Part shown: positions 18,642-27,094 of the stretch, piece by piece
How positions within the stretch are numbered: position 1 is the first letter of the stretch
Layout: every line of letters starts with the position of its first letter
Origin: Chitinophagaceae bacterium
GTDB lineage: Bacteria > Bacteroidota > Bacteroidia > Chitinophagales > Chitinophagaceae
Length of the DNA: 64,000 nucleotides
Direction of reading: 5' to 3'
NCBI GenBank assembly: GCA_016720745.1
Contig: JADKKA010000018.1
Coordinates: 310,001-374,000, forward strand
Notes under the pieces: generated by a model
Database searches by the model: none
What the model was told of the DNA's origin: nothing
Seen by the model: only the letters and a program-made list of their open reading frames with translations
Made by a program: the position numbers and the translations under genes

Positions 18642-20009
18642 TTATGCGGGTTGAATATCTTCTTTAGTAGTGTTGCTCAGTTCAGTTCCTTTCAGATTTT
18701 TGTGCGCATGGTCTGTTTCTTCCAGTCCGGAAACCGGAACAATAGTGACAAACTTTGACATCAGCAGGAAGAACAGGAAGAATGAAGCCAGACCGGCATT
18801 GGTCAGTAACCATTCCGGCCAGGTGGCGGAATACTTCACATATTCAGTGCGGGTATCCTGCATAGGAAGCAGGGTGGTTTCTAAAGTTGGTACAATGATC
18901 AGGTAACGTTTCACCCACATCGCAATCACCATGATCAAAGCGGCTGCTGTGATCCAGTTGGTTTTGCGGGTAGCAGGAATCGCCACTACCAGGATCGGGA
19001 ATACAATACCCGCCAGGTTGGCAAAGAGAGTCCACCAGCCGTATTCACCCGGACTAAATAATTTATGGATCAGCTCGCTGTCCCATTTTTCTGAACCAAA
19101 CCATCCGGTGAAATACTCAGAGAAAGTAAAATAGCCATAGGCTGCTGCCAGTACCATCATGGCATAACCCATGTAACGGAAGATCTGGTCAGTTAGGTAT
19201 TGATCCAGTTTATGAGATCGGCGATAATACCACATGGCTACGATCAGCACACCCGTACCGGAATACAAGGCACCGAGTACAAAATAAGGTCCGAAAATGG
19301 TGCTATGCCAACCCGGACGCAGGGTCATACCGAAAATCCAGGAAAGGATAGAAGCCACAATAATGGACAATGGAATCATGATAATAGCCAGCAGGTTCTG
19401 AGAAATGATCAGGTGTCTTTTCTGGCTGGCACCTCCCCGGTAACCAAGGGCAAAAAACTTGTAGAGTTTTTGTCTCCATTTGGGACCTTTCAAACCTGCA
19501 TCTCTGTAAACGGCCAGATCCTTGATCAGTGCCAGGTATAAAAACAACACAGCACCTGCAAAAAAAGTAACCACTGCCATCACATCCCAGGTCATGGGCG
19601 ACTGGATACGCGGATAAATAAATAAGTGATGAAGGCGGTCGAAGCGGCCAACACAGAGTAATATAAAAATGGGCCCAACGATTACAGAAATAATGGTCAT
19701 CATTTGCGCCAGGCGGATAAAGGGTTTACCCCAGGGCACTTTGAGCAGGTGAAGTACACCGGCAATGATGGCGCCCGCATAACTCAGTCCGATAAAGAAA
19801 ATAAAATTGACGATGAACAATCCCCACACTACATTATCACGCATCCCTGTTACACCATGTCCTTTGGCGATCTGCAGGTACAATGCATAAGCGCCACCTG
19901 CGATCCAGACCAGGAAGAAAAAAGTAAGTAGCCAGTTAAGCTTTCCGTATTTTTCTAAAAACGGGCGCTGGTGTTGAAAAGCTTTTTGCTGGTATGAATT
20001 GAGTTCCAT
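18642..20009 (-). CDS. NrfD/PsrC-type membrane quinone-interacting subunit
   Basis: A 455-residue integral membrane protein with about ten helices, of the NrfD/polysulfide reductase PsrC family. It has the typical helix hairpin around GLSYAGAIIAGVLHL and a final helix followed by a charged tail. Family members exchange electrons with the quinone pool next to a periplasmic four-cluster Fe-S protein, which is the gene immediately upstream (20042-21007). No molybdopterin catalytic subunit is encoded nearby. The unit looks more like a quinone-cytochrome electron conduit than a terminal reductase. Confidence 0.85.
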   Translation of the reverse strand: MELNSYQQKAFQHQRPFLEKYGKLNWLLTFFFLVWIAGGAYALYLQIAKGHGVTGMRDNVVWGLFIVNFIFFIGLSYAGAIIAGVLHLLKVPWGKPFIRLAQMMTIISVIVGPIFILLCVGRFDRLHHLFIYPRIQSPMTWDVMAVVTFFAGAVLFLYLALIKDLAVYRDAGLKGPKWRQKLYKFFALGYRGGASQKRHLIISQNLLAIIMIPLSIIVASILSWIFGMTLRPGWHSTIFGPYFVLGALYSGTGVLIVAMWYYRRSHKLDQYLTDQIFRYMGYAMMVLAAAYGYFTFSEYFTGWFGSEKWDSELIHKLFSPGEYGWWTLFANLAGIVFPILVVAIPATRKTNWITAAALIMVIAMWVKRYLIIVPTLETTLLPMQDTRTEYVKYSATWPEWLLTNAGLASFFLFFLLMSKFVTIVPVSGLEETDHAHKNLKGTELSNTTKEDIQPA

Positions 20010-20041
20010 AATAAATGCTTTGAAGATGATCAGTTATCCGA

Positions 20042-21007
20042 TTAGTCTTTTTGTTTGTCCGGCTCCATCACTGATTCGAACCGTTTTTTAAGATTGGAAT
20101 CAAGGTCTTCATAACCTCTCTCCACAGGGAACTGTCTGTCTTTTGGCGGCAGGTAATAGACCCTTGGTTTGGTTCCCAGTTCTTCCATGTAGCGATAACC
20201 ACCTTTATCTTTTATCAATTGTGTAAAGCTGACGGTTTCCTCTCCGTTGCAAACAGCATCTTCATTTTCGTCACCGAAATAGAATACACCATTCGGACAG
20301 GCTTCCACACAGGGGGGAAGCAGGCCTTCGCGGGCACGGTCCGGACAGAAATCACATTTTTCAACAGTACCTACTTTAGCAGGGATACCGGTTTCGGGGT
20401 TATACGCCAGATCGCGGATATCGAGTGACAATTCCGGTTCATCCCAGTTGAAAACCCGGGTGGAATAAGGACAGGCGGCCATACAGAATTTACAACCAAT
20501 ACAACGGTTATTGTCGATCAGCACTAATCCATCCTGTCTTTTGAATGTGGCATCCACAGGACAAACCTTCACACAAGGTGGGTTATCGCAATGGAAACAT
20601 TGTTTGGGAAACCAGTAGGGGGCAGCTTTATCACTATCCTTTAAAAGTTTAACCGTCAGCCATTCAGTATCTTCAGGCCGGTAATGCCATTTCTGGCAGG
20701 CGCTGATACATTTCCGGGCGTTTTTACAACGGGCCAGGTCCACTACCATCACAAACTTCTTTCCTGCAATACCTTCCCGGGCTTCCAGTTTGGAAACAAT
20801 GGCCATATGTTCCTGGTGGTTGAGATAGGAGGAATCAATTTCCACGATTTCTCCTTCAGGGGATAAGAGTTTTACCTTATCACCACTTGCTTTTTTAGAT
20901 GAACAGGAACAAGCCAGGCTGCCACAGGCCGTAGCGGCCAGTGTGGCAATAGCGGCTGTTTTTAAAAAATCCCGCCGGCCCTGTTCATTGATCTCTTCTT
21001 GTTTCAT
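20042..21007 (-). CDS. Tat-exported ferredoxin-type Fe-S protein (NrfC/DsrO-like)
   Basis: A 321-residue protein with a twin-arginine signal (RRDFLK, residues 11-16) and a Cys-containing end of the signal region. The body has four cysteine clusters. Three are complete: CFHCDNPPCVKVCP, CIGCKFCMAACP, and CDFC followed by CVEACP. The first, C94-x2-A97-x2-C100-x3-C104, has Ala where the second Cys normally sits, so it may hold a 3Fe-4S or altered cluster. It would pass electrons between NrfD and a cytochrome on the periplasmic side. The segment KVKLLSPEGEIVEIDS after the signal is echoed in the next gene upstream. Confidence 0.87.
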   Translation of the reverse strand: MKQEEINEQGRRDFLKTAAIATLAATACGSLACSCSSKKASGDKVKLLSPEGEIVEIDSSYLNHQEHMAIVSKLEAREGIAGKKFVMVVDLARCKNARKCISACQKWHYRPEDTEWLTVKLLKDSDKAAPYWFPKQCFHCDNPPCVKVCPVDATFKRQDGLVLIDNNRCIGCKFCMAACPYSTRVFNWDEPELSLDIRDLAYNPETGIPAKVGTVEKCDFCPDRAREGLLPPCVEACPNGVFYFGDENEDAVCNGEETVSFTQLIKDKGGYRYMEELGTKPRVYYLPPKDRQFPVERGYEDLDSNLKKRFESVMEPDKQKD

Positions 21008-21034
21008 ATATATAATATGGTAGTGAGTAAATTT

Positions 21035-21301
21035 TTAATCCTTGGAAGGGTTCTCCATCCATTTGAAAATATCCTGACTGCTGGCTTTTTGACGATTGAC
21101 GCTGGCGTCAACAATATCTTTGTCAACTTCCACCAGTTTTCCATCCGGAGTCAGCATTTTTATTTTTGCTGTTTCTTTTTTGCGAACCAGGGAGGAAAAA
21201 AATTGTCTCCTCGACCCTGCATTGTCTTTTTTGTTTCCCATTTTCTTCAGTTTTTTAGGCTGATGCAACTTATCCAGCTTGTCAGGACGCTTCCATGACA
21301 A
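21035..21301 (-). CDS. Small RR-motif protein, first gene of the respiratory operon
   Basis: An 88-residue protein with a twin-arginine-like SRRQFFSSL stretch but no hydrophobic core after it. The segment KIKMLTPDGKLVEVDKD closely parallels the post-signal segment of the Fe-S protein downstream. I do not recognise a named family. It may be an assembly partner or a linear peptide subunit of the complex. The start may be 21301 or the ATG at 21241 (MGNKKDN), which sits closer to the RR motif. Confidence 0.6.
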   Translation of the reverse strand: MSWKRPDKLDKLHQPKKLKKMGNKKDNAGSRRQFFSSLVRKKETAKIKMLTPDGKLVEVDKDIVDASVNRQKASSQDIFKWMENPSKD

Positions 21302-21315
21302 TTGTCATTTTTATC

Positions 21316-21331
21316 TGTGAGTATTATCACA
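21316..21331. promoter_or_regulatory. CRP/FNR-superfamily operator TGTGA-N6-TCACA
   Basis: TGTGAGTATTATCACA is a perfect palindrome and identical in form to the classical CRP consensus TGTGA-N6-TCACA. It lies 15 bases upstream of the minus-strand operon and 157 bases upstream of the plus-strand operon. A related TGTGAC-AAAA-GTCATA palindrome (21364-21379) lies 32 bases further on. A Crp/Fnr-type regulator is therefore likely to act on this divergent region. Confidence 0.6.
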
Positions 21332-21363
21332 AACGATCTTTTTTGACAGAGTTTAGTTGAGCG

Positions 21364-21379
21364 TGTGACAAAAGTCATA
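21364..21379. promoter_or_regulatory. Second Crp/Fnr-like palindrome
   Basis: TGTGAC-AAAA-GTCATA has five of six pairs matched between half-sites, in the same divergent intergenic region as the perfect site at 21316-21331. Further partial half-sites (TGTCAT, CTGTCA) follow up to about 21412. Confidence 0.4.
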
Positions 21380-21487
21380 TAGACCGCCTATATATGTCAT
21401 GTTACTGTCATTCAGCCCTGGATACTTTTGAAATCGTGGTTTAAGAAATATTTGTGCAGAAGGAATTCATTAGTAAACTAACGTTTT

Positions 21488-22678
21488 ATGAAAAAGGTTA
21501 CAGTTATCCAGGCGATCGCACTTTTCCTGGGCGTTTTTTTTCTTACTACTTCGCTGTACCAGTGCAGAAAGACAGGGGATCTGATCAAGGATCTGAACAG
21601 GGCTTATACCGGCGGTGCCGATTCTTCCCTGTTTTCTTCATTTTATGACAACACCACTGTTGCAGAAGCAGATTTGACACCCGATGTAAATGATGTGATC
21701 AAAGTACGCGGTGTACAAACCATTGTCCGCGAGTATTGCAATACCGGTAACTGCCATGGCGGAAGGGTGAATCCCCGCTTCGACACTTATGCCGATATCA
21801 TGAAGTATGTAGTTGCCGGCAATCCTGAAGGCAGCAAACTTTGGGAATTTGTAACCACCAATGATTTTGACAAAGCGATGCCACCGGTGAACTCCAATCA
21901 CGAACTGGGTACCACCGATAAAGCCATTCTGTATAACTGGATCCGGAACGGAGCCAAAGAAAAACCAGACCTGGCCGATTACAGACCAGCTGCGATCCGC
22001 ATTATCACTGATGGTTGTGGTTCTGCCAACTGTCATAACCAGGCTACCGCTACCGGTGGATGGGCCCGTGCAGGTTTGCTCGGCACATTGACCACTGCAG
22101 ATACAACTACATATGCTTATGTTAATCCAGTGAGTGGTTCAACTACTTTATATTGCCTGATTACAAATAACACATTACGCAATACAACATGGACTGCTTA
22201 TAAAGACAGTGTACGGAAATTTTACAGTGATACCATCGCCAATGCAAGTTTCAGACCCTGGAAAAAATTCTCTACACCAAGATCTGCTTCCAGTACCCGT
22301 GGTCCGCTGCAAACCTATGATGATATCCTGTTAGATATTTATTATCCCAAAGGACAAAGAAGCAGTAACAGTGTATTGTACACCAACCCATCTACACTGG
22401 TACAGTATTATGTAAGTGGTAACCCGCTCAATACAGCCAGTGCCATGATCTCCCGCGTGGATTCTACCATTTTGGTGGCCAATCCTTATACCGGAGTATA
22501 CAGCAGCAGTCAACAGGGTGGAATGGCATATGATGACGGTGGACTGAAACCATCAGAGATTGCGATCATCAAGGCATGGTACTTTGCTGATCCTAATATT
22601 CCTACTGTATGGAAATATGGCCCGGCCGGTGCAGGTATCTTCAAATACCGTAAAACCGGAAACATCATTCTGCCATAA
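21488..22678 (+). CDS. Lipoprotein with two CX4CH heme-type motifs
   Basis: A 396-residue exported protein with an N-terminal hydrophobic segment ending in a possible lipobox Cys26 (SLYQC). Two cytochrome-like sites have the wider spacing CNTGNCH (residues 84-90) and CGSANCH (177-183), i.e. CX4CH instead of CXXCH. An MPP segment at residues 131-133, followed by DKAILYNWIRNGA, resembles the Met-ligand region of planctomycete/Bacteroidota-type cytochrome c domains. It is the first gene of a plus-strand unit with 22711 and 23385, divergent from the NrfD operon. An electron-transfer role is inferred. Confidence 0.72.
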   Translation: MKKVTVIQAIALFLGVFFLTTSLYQCRKTGDLIKDLNRAYTGGADSSLFSSFYDNTTVAEADLTPDVNDVIKVRGVQTIVREYCNTGNCHGGRVNPRFDTYADIMKYVVAGNPEGSKLWEFVTTNDFDKAMPPVNSNHELGTTDKAILYNWIRNGAKEKPDLADYRPAAIRIITDGCGSANCHNQATATGGWARAGLLGTLTTADTTTYAYVNPVSGSTTLYCLITNNTLRNTTWTAYKDSVRKFYSDTIANASFRPWKKFSTPRSASSTRGPLQTYDDILLDIYYPKGQRSSNSVLYTNPSTLVQYYVSGNPLNTASAMISRVDSTILVANPYTGVYSSSQQGGMAYDDGGLKPSEIAIIKAWYFADPNIPTVWKYGPAGAGIFKYRKTGNIILP

Positions 22679-22710
22679 ATCCACTCATTAACTACTTTAA
22701 AATTTCAGAT

Positions 22711-23334
22711 ATGAAAAATAAAATAATACTGGCAGCTGTGGTTACTTCCATGATGGTTTATATGCTGTCATCCTGCTACAAGAATAAAGAAGATATCCTT
22801 GAACTGCCCCGCGTTTCATTCCGGAACGAAGTGGTTCCCATTGTAACAGCCGGCCCCTGCGGTTGCCATAATACCAGCGTAACCATTCGTGCGGTGCTGT
22901 TCTCCGACCAACGTACCAATACCATTTTTTATGACGCCATTCTCGCCAGGCGTTCCCAATTGGAAGCATGGGTAAATGGCGGCACACACCCCGGTGGCGG
23001 ACAAATTGATTTCAACCCCAGTGAAAAAAATATCATTAAAAGATGGATTTCACAAGGTGAGCCTTTTGATGATGGTTCTGGTTGTACTGTAACCGGTGCC
23101 ATGAGTTATACCCGCGACGTACTGCCAATCTATAATACCAGTTGTAAAGGTGCCACCTGTCATGGCGGTATCGCTGCAGGACTGGATTATGCTAAGATGG
23201 TTGCCGTAAAAGATAAACTCAATACTATTCTGAATAGTGGCGGAAGCCTTGGACACCCCGGCGGACCACTGAGCCTGACAACATGTACGATTAATAAACT
23301 GAAAGAGTGGATTGCACAGGGACAGCCACAATAA
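22711..23334 (+). CDS. Lipoprotein with CXCH and CX4CH motifs
   Basis: A 207-residue lipoprotein with lipobox LSSC22. Residues 50-53 read CGCH and residues 145-151 CKGATCH. The second is the same CX4CH pattern as in the gene upstream and is followed by the same GG. The two halves each resemble a shortened cytochrome c domain ending in a W-I-x-x-G/Q motif (RWISQGEP, EWIAQGQP). It lies 32 bases after the previous stop, so the two are co-transcribed. Whether the CXCH site binds heme is uncertain. Confidence 0.7.
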   Translation: MKNKIILAAVVTSMMVYMLSSCYKNKEDILELPRVSFRNEVVPIVTAGPCGCHNTSVTIRAVLFSDQRTNTIFYDAILARRSQLEAWVNGGTHPGGGQIDFNPSEKNIIKRWISQGEPFDDGSGCTVTGAMSYTRDVLPIYNTSCKGATCHGGIAAGLDYAKMVAVKDKLNTILNSGGSLGHPGGPLSLTTCTINKLKEWIAQGQPQ

Positions 23335-23384
23335 TGGCTATTAAAACCTGTACAAACTAAACACTAACAATTAAAAAAGGTATT

Positions 23385-24323
23385 ATGAAAAAGATATTGC
23401 TGCTTCCGGTTGTGTTCCTGGGTTTGCTGTTTTCCTCAATGGCACAGGATGCCCCGGAAGAAAAAGCGGCTCCCGCTAAAAAGAAAGTGAAAGTTACTTT
23501 CAATGCCACCAAAATCATCAATCAGCAAAGTGTGGAGATTGTAAGTAAGAGCACCCTGCAGTTCATGGTTTCTCACCACTTCAGCAGCCTGTGGCTAAAA
23601 GATGGTGGATCCCAGAATCTCGGACAACTCTTTGGTATCAATTCAGGCGTTGCCCAAACCTATCTGTCATTCGATTTTTCTCCAACTAACTATCTTAACC
23701 TCGGACTGGCAGCAGCCGGAAGATCCCGCTATGAGGGTTGGGCTAAATTCAGGATACTCCGTCAGGAAACAGGAAATGGTGGTATGCCGATTTCCCTGGG
23801 TTGGTATTCCCTGGCACATGTAAATACTACCAAAGATCCGGATATCACCCTGTCATGGAACAAATGGGCATTTATACACCAACTGCTCATCGCACGTAAG
23901 TTCTCTGATAAGTTTTCCCTGCAGGTGATGCCGACTGTGGTACATTTCAATACAGTGCCCTACGGAATCAATAACAGTAATATGGTGTATTCCCTCGGAC
24001 TGGCAGGTAAATTAAAAATGACTTCCAATAAGAACCTGACATTTGAATACAGCCGCCAACTGAATATGCACGAAAACCTGATCACCAAGAGTGGTGCCGT
24101 AGTGAGTTATAACCCCGATCTTATTTCTCTGGGTCTGGAGCTCAATACCGGTGGTCACCTCTTCCAGTTCTTTATTGGCAATACCGTACAGTCATCCCTG
24201 GTTGACCAGCTGGCCCGTAACCCCATGCGGCCGGATGACAGTTACAAAAAATTCAACTTCAGCAATGTGTCCTTTGGTTTTACCATCAACAGGAGCATGA
24301 GCCTGAAAAAAGACAAAGAATAA
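23385..24323 (+). CDS. DUF5777-family outer-membrane beta-barrel-like protein
   Basis: A 312-residue protein with a signal peptide (to SMAQ) and alternating beta-strand pattern through to its end, of the kind seen in outer-membrane barrels. It matches my memory of DUF5777 proteins, which start with a KKKVKVTFNATKIIN-like segment and contain GLAAAGRSRYEGW. Such genes recur in Bacteroidota next to small cytochrome genes. Here it closes the cytochrome-lipoprotein operon and is followed by a strong terminator. A porin or docking role for the cytochromes is inferred. Confidence 0.75.
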   Translation: MKKILLLPVVFLGLLFSSMAQDAPEEKAAPAKKKVKVTFNATKIINQQSVEIVSKSTLQFMVSHHFSSLWLKDGGSQNLGQLFGINSGVAQTYLSFDFSPTNYLNLGLAAAGRSRYEGWAKFRILRQETGNGGMPISLGWYSLAHVNTTKDPDITLSWNKWAFIHQLLIARKFSDKFSLQVMPTVVHFNTVPYGINNSNMVYSLGLAGKLKMTSNKNLTFEYSRQLNMHENLITKSGAVVSYNPDLISLGLELNTGGHLFQFFIGNTVQSSLVDQLARNPMRPDDSYKKFNFSNVSFGFTINRSMSLKKDKE

Positions 24324-24347
24324 CTTAAGGGAATCATAGATTAATCG

Positions 24348-24378
24348 GGCCGGGTTTCTACCCGGCCTTTTTTTTTTT
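24348..24378 (+). terminator. Rho-independent terminator of the DUF5777 operon
   Basis: GGCCGGGT (24348-24355) pairs with ACCCGGCC (24360-24367) across a TTCT loop, followed by an 11-base T-run. Confidence 0.92.
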
Positions 24379-24512
24379 CACCGCAGAGAAAGGAGAGCGC
24401 AAAGGTTTCGCAGAGAGATTTAACGGCTAATCCTCATATTCTCTGAATTGAATTTTGCAGGCAAGGAATAGAAATATCTCTGCGAATCCTCTGTTTCCTC
24501 TTTTCTCTGCGG
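24379..24512. repeat. Dispersed inverted repeat R1 (ACCGCAGAG family)
   Basis: The left arm (24379-24420) contains CACCGCAGAGAA and GGTTTCGCAGAGA. The right arm (24475-24512) contains its complement, ATCTCTGCGAA and TTCTCTGCGG. About 55 bases of variable sequence separate them. Related copies lie at 28518, 40152, 40958 and 47351, always intergenic. Confidence 0.75.
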
Positions 24513-24581
24513 AAAAATTATTTTAGCCCTCAAACAAAACAGCCTCTCACTTGTTTCCCCCGCAAGTATTATCTTCCATCT

Positions 24582-25803
24582 ATGTTATTCGAATTCGGCT
24601 TACAAAGCTCGCTCCTGCTTGTTTTTTTTATCCATGGACTCGTCTATGCCTTTCTTTTATACCGTAAAGGAAGGATCAATGAGACCCGTGCCGATCAATG
24701 GCTCAGTTTATTCTTACTCTTATGTGTGCTGTATATCAGTCCCTGGATGCTGGGCTTTGGTGGCTGGTACGATAACCAGCCCTACCGGGATATCCTGTTC
24801 TATGTTCCCTTTCAGCAACTCTATTTTATCGGGCCCGTCATTTTCTTTTATGTACAAAGCCTGCTCAACCCTTCCTTTCGCTTTGGAAAAAAGAATGCTG
24901 GCACCTGCTCCCCGGAATGCTTTACCTGCTATTCAGTATCGTGATGGTCGTGACAGACAAACTGCTGCTTAAAAAGTATTTCTTCCTGGCCAACGGTACC
25001 GACCCCGATTTTGATACCTGGTACCAGGTCACCGGGTTTGTATCCATGTTCACTTATTTTATTCTCTCCCTGCGGTATTATAGTCTCTATAAAAAACTGA
25101 TCGTACAACTGGTCAGTTATGCAGAAGTAGTGATGTACCGCTGGGTCCGGAATTTTTTAATGGCCTTCCTGATCATGTTATTGGTGCGGGTGACCTTTTT
25201 TATTCTCGGCGAATTTTTCAACCTCTGGTATGGGGATATATGGTGGTATTTTATGGTCTTTGCCCTCATCTTTTATTATATCGCCATTACCGGTTATGCC
25301 AATTCAGTGGAAACCAGGTACCCTTCAGGGCCAACCTCGTCAGTTACAAGCCCACCTTGCTGCTCGAGCAAAGAGGGCCGGGAATCGATGAAAACCAGTA
25401 TACAGAAGATGCGAATGTCATCGATATTGTAAGCGATTCAAAAGAACAGAACCTAAAGCAGTGAACTGGTCAGTCAATGGAAGCCCAGACTGGAAAAAAT
25501 GATGCAGGAGGAAAAATCTTACCAGGATCCCGAACTCTCCCTACACAACTGGCAAAGGCCTGCAAACCAATCCTTCCTTTGTTATCCATGGTGATCAACA
25601 AAGGCTTTAGCATGAATTTCAATGATTGGGTAAACAAGTACCGGCTGGAAGAAGTCAAATCCTTATTTGAAAAAGGAGAACATAAGAAACAAACCCTGCT
25701 CTCCATTGCCTTTGAATGCGGGTTTAATTCCAAAGCCACCTTCAACAGGGCTTTTAAAAAAGCCACCGGTATAACACCACGTGAATGGCTCAGCAGACAA
25801 TAA
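24582..25803 (+). pseudogene. Membrane-anchored AraC-family regulator, broken by about six indels
   Basis: The N-terminal half encodes at least six transmembrane helices; the C-terminus is an AraC/XylS DNA-binding domain (VNKYRLEEVKSLF ... LLSIAFECGFNSKATFNRAFKKATGITPREW). Reading frames switch at an A-run (24887-24892), GG (25317-25318), near 25462, near 25543, near 25559 and near 25576. Each is fixed by one base and restores conserved text, for example FRFGKKECWHLLPGMLYLL and SLLSMVINKGFSMNF. Restored length is about 400 residues. Regulators of this type are common in Bacteroidota. A -7-like TATCTTCC starts 12 bases before the ATG. Either a pseudogene or poor consensus. Confidence 0.75.
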
Positions 25804-26270
25804 TGGCAACACAGTATATTTTACAAAAACCTGCAAAGGGATATATGCATTATATCCAGCTCAGTCAGGCTGATGTGAAAAGACTGACAACAGGCGGAAA
25901 CAAAAGGATCATCTGTTCATTCAATGATCAATACAGGATCCATGCTGCCATCATGCGTACCAAAGAAGGAATGAACTATGTCATGATTGGCAGCCAGCAC
26001 CTGAAAGCCCTTCAACTCAGGGCTGGCAGTGTGGTAAAATTGACACTCAAAAAAGATGATACGGAACTGCAGTTTTCGGTACCGGAGGAATTTGCGGAGG
26101 TCCTGGCCACGGATCCGGCTGCAGAAAAATATTCAATACACTCACCCCAGGGTAATAAAAGAGGACTGATCGCCCTCGTTAATATGGTAAAGTCATCCGA
26201 TAAAAAGATTGAACGATCCCTGCTCATTGCTGAAAAACTAAAAAAGGGGTCAGTAGTCCTGCTAAAGTGA
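25803..26270 (+). CDS. DUF1905/YdeI-type small protein
   Basis: A 155-residue soluble protein. The first half resembles the DUF1905 beta-barrel domain (HYIQLSQADVKRL ... RIHAAIM ... AGSVVKLTLKKDD). The C-terminal half is helical and ends in the YdeI/OmpD-associated pattern of small basic repeats (KKIERSLLIAEKLKKG). The ATG at 25803 overlaps the TAA of the AraC gene by one base, so the two are translationally linked. Function unknown. Confidence 0.68.
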   Translation: MATQYILQKPAKGYMHYIQLSQADVKRLTTGGNKRIICSFNDQYRIHAAIMRTKEGMNYVMIGSQHLKALQLRAGSVVKLTLKKDDTELQFSVPEEFAEVLATDPAAEKYSIHSPQGNKRGLIALVNMVKSSDKKIERSLLIAEKLKKGSVVLLK

Positions 26271-26344
26271 TGCAAAAGCAATAAATGATACGACAGCAGA
26301 AATGTTGTTTAACTTAAAGAAAAGCCCTGCGGGTAAAGAGATTT

Positions 26345-26480
26345 AACCCGGCCTGCCAGGGCAGGCAGGCCCGTTCAATCCGCTCGCGTCATCGTCCGCC
26401 GCCATAGGCTTTGGCCGACGGCTTCCGTGTTCCTCTCTATATATCGTGTAGCGATATTACACGCGAAGCGAGAAATCCCT
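26345..26480. repeat. Palindrome-rich GC element in intergenic region
   Basis: The gap 26271-26628 has no convincing gene. It holds the stem GCCTGCC/GGCAGGC (26351-26366) and the stem CGTGTA/TACACG (26445-26463), set in sequence of higher GC and CpG-rich character (CGCTCGCGTC, GGCCGACGGC) than its surroundings. It looks like an intergenic repeat remnant. Confidence 0.35.
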
Positions 26481-26628
26481 CCAATTCCCATGGCCCTGAA
26501 CACTTTAGAACAATTAATACCTCCCACAAGATTTGATACCTATTCAATTGGTCTTAGATCATGATTTGCAGCGACCCGCCCTTCCAACCACCGCATTTTT
26601 GTGTCATCGGTCAACAAAAATGAAAGTC

Positions 26629-27069
26629 ATGAAAAAATCAATTCTTCAATTCCTCTTTGGTACTTCAATCAATGATAACCGAATCCTCAACCTGGGCTGG
26701 TTGCTTTTCCGCCTCCACCTGGGATTAAGTATCGCCATCCATGCCGGCTGGCCTAAAATGAATACCATGGCAGCACCGGGCTGGTTCAATGATCAGGTGG
26801 CCGGACTCGGATTTACTTTTCCCTCTCCTGCTTTCTGGGCCACCCTCGCTTCCTGGGGCGAATTTGTAGGCGGTATCGGTATCGCATTGGGTTTGCTCAC
26901 CCGATTCAATGCCCTTCAACTGGCCTTCCAGTTTTTTGTGATTGCTTTTCTCTGGTACGGTAACCCGGAACCACTGAGTGGTATGTATTTCCAGAATACC
27001 CTCTTCATGGGTTTCCTGCTGGTGCTTTTGCCGGTGGCGGAAGGTATTCACTTGATCAATGGATTGTAA
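26629..27069 (+). CDS. DoxX-family membrane protein
   Basis: A 146-residue inner-membrane protein with four transmembrane helices and family features: RLHLGLSIAIHAGWPKM in helix one, GEFVGGIGIALGLLTR in the second block and a final hydrophobic helix. DoxX-like proteins are implicated in quinone- or thiol-linked redox and stress responses, mostly without a proven reaction. The start at 26629 (MKKSILQFLFG) fits best; ATGs at 26620 and 26533 extend the protein into unlikely sequence. The next gene starts close behind and probably shares the transcript. Confidence 0.82.
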   Translation: MKKSILQFLFGTSINDNRILNLGWLLFRLHLGLSIAIHAGWPKMNTMAAPGWFNDQVAGLGFTFPSPAFWATLASWGEFVGGIGIALGLLTRFNALQLAFQFFVIAFLWYGNPEPLSGMYFQNTLFMGFLLVLLPVAEGIHLINGL

Positions 27070-27094
27070 ACAGAAAAAAATCAGCAGCAGGCCA

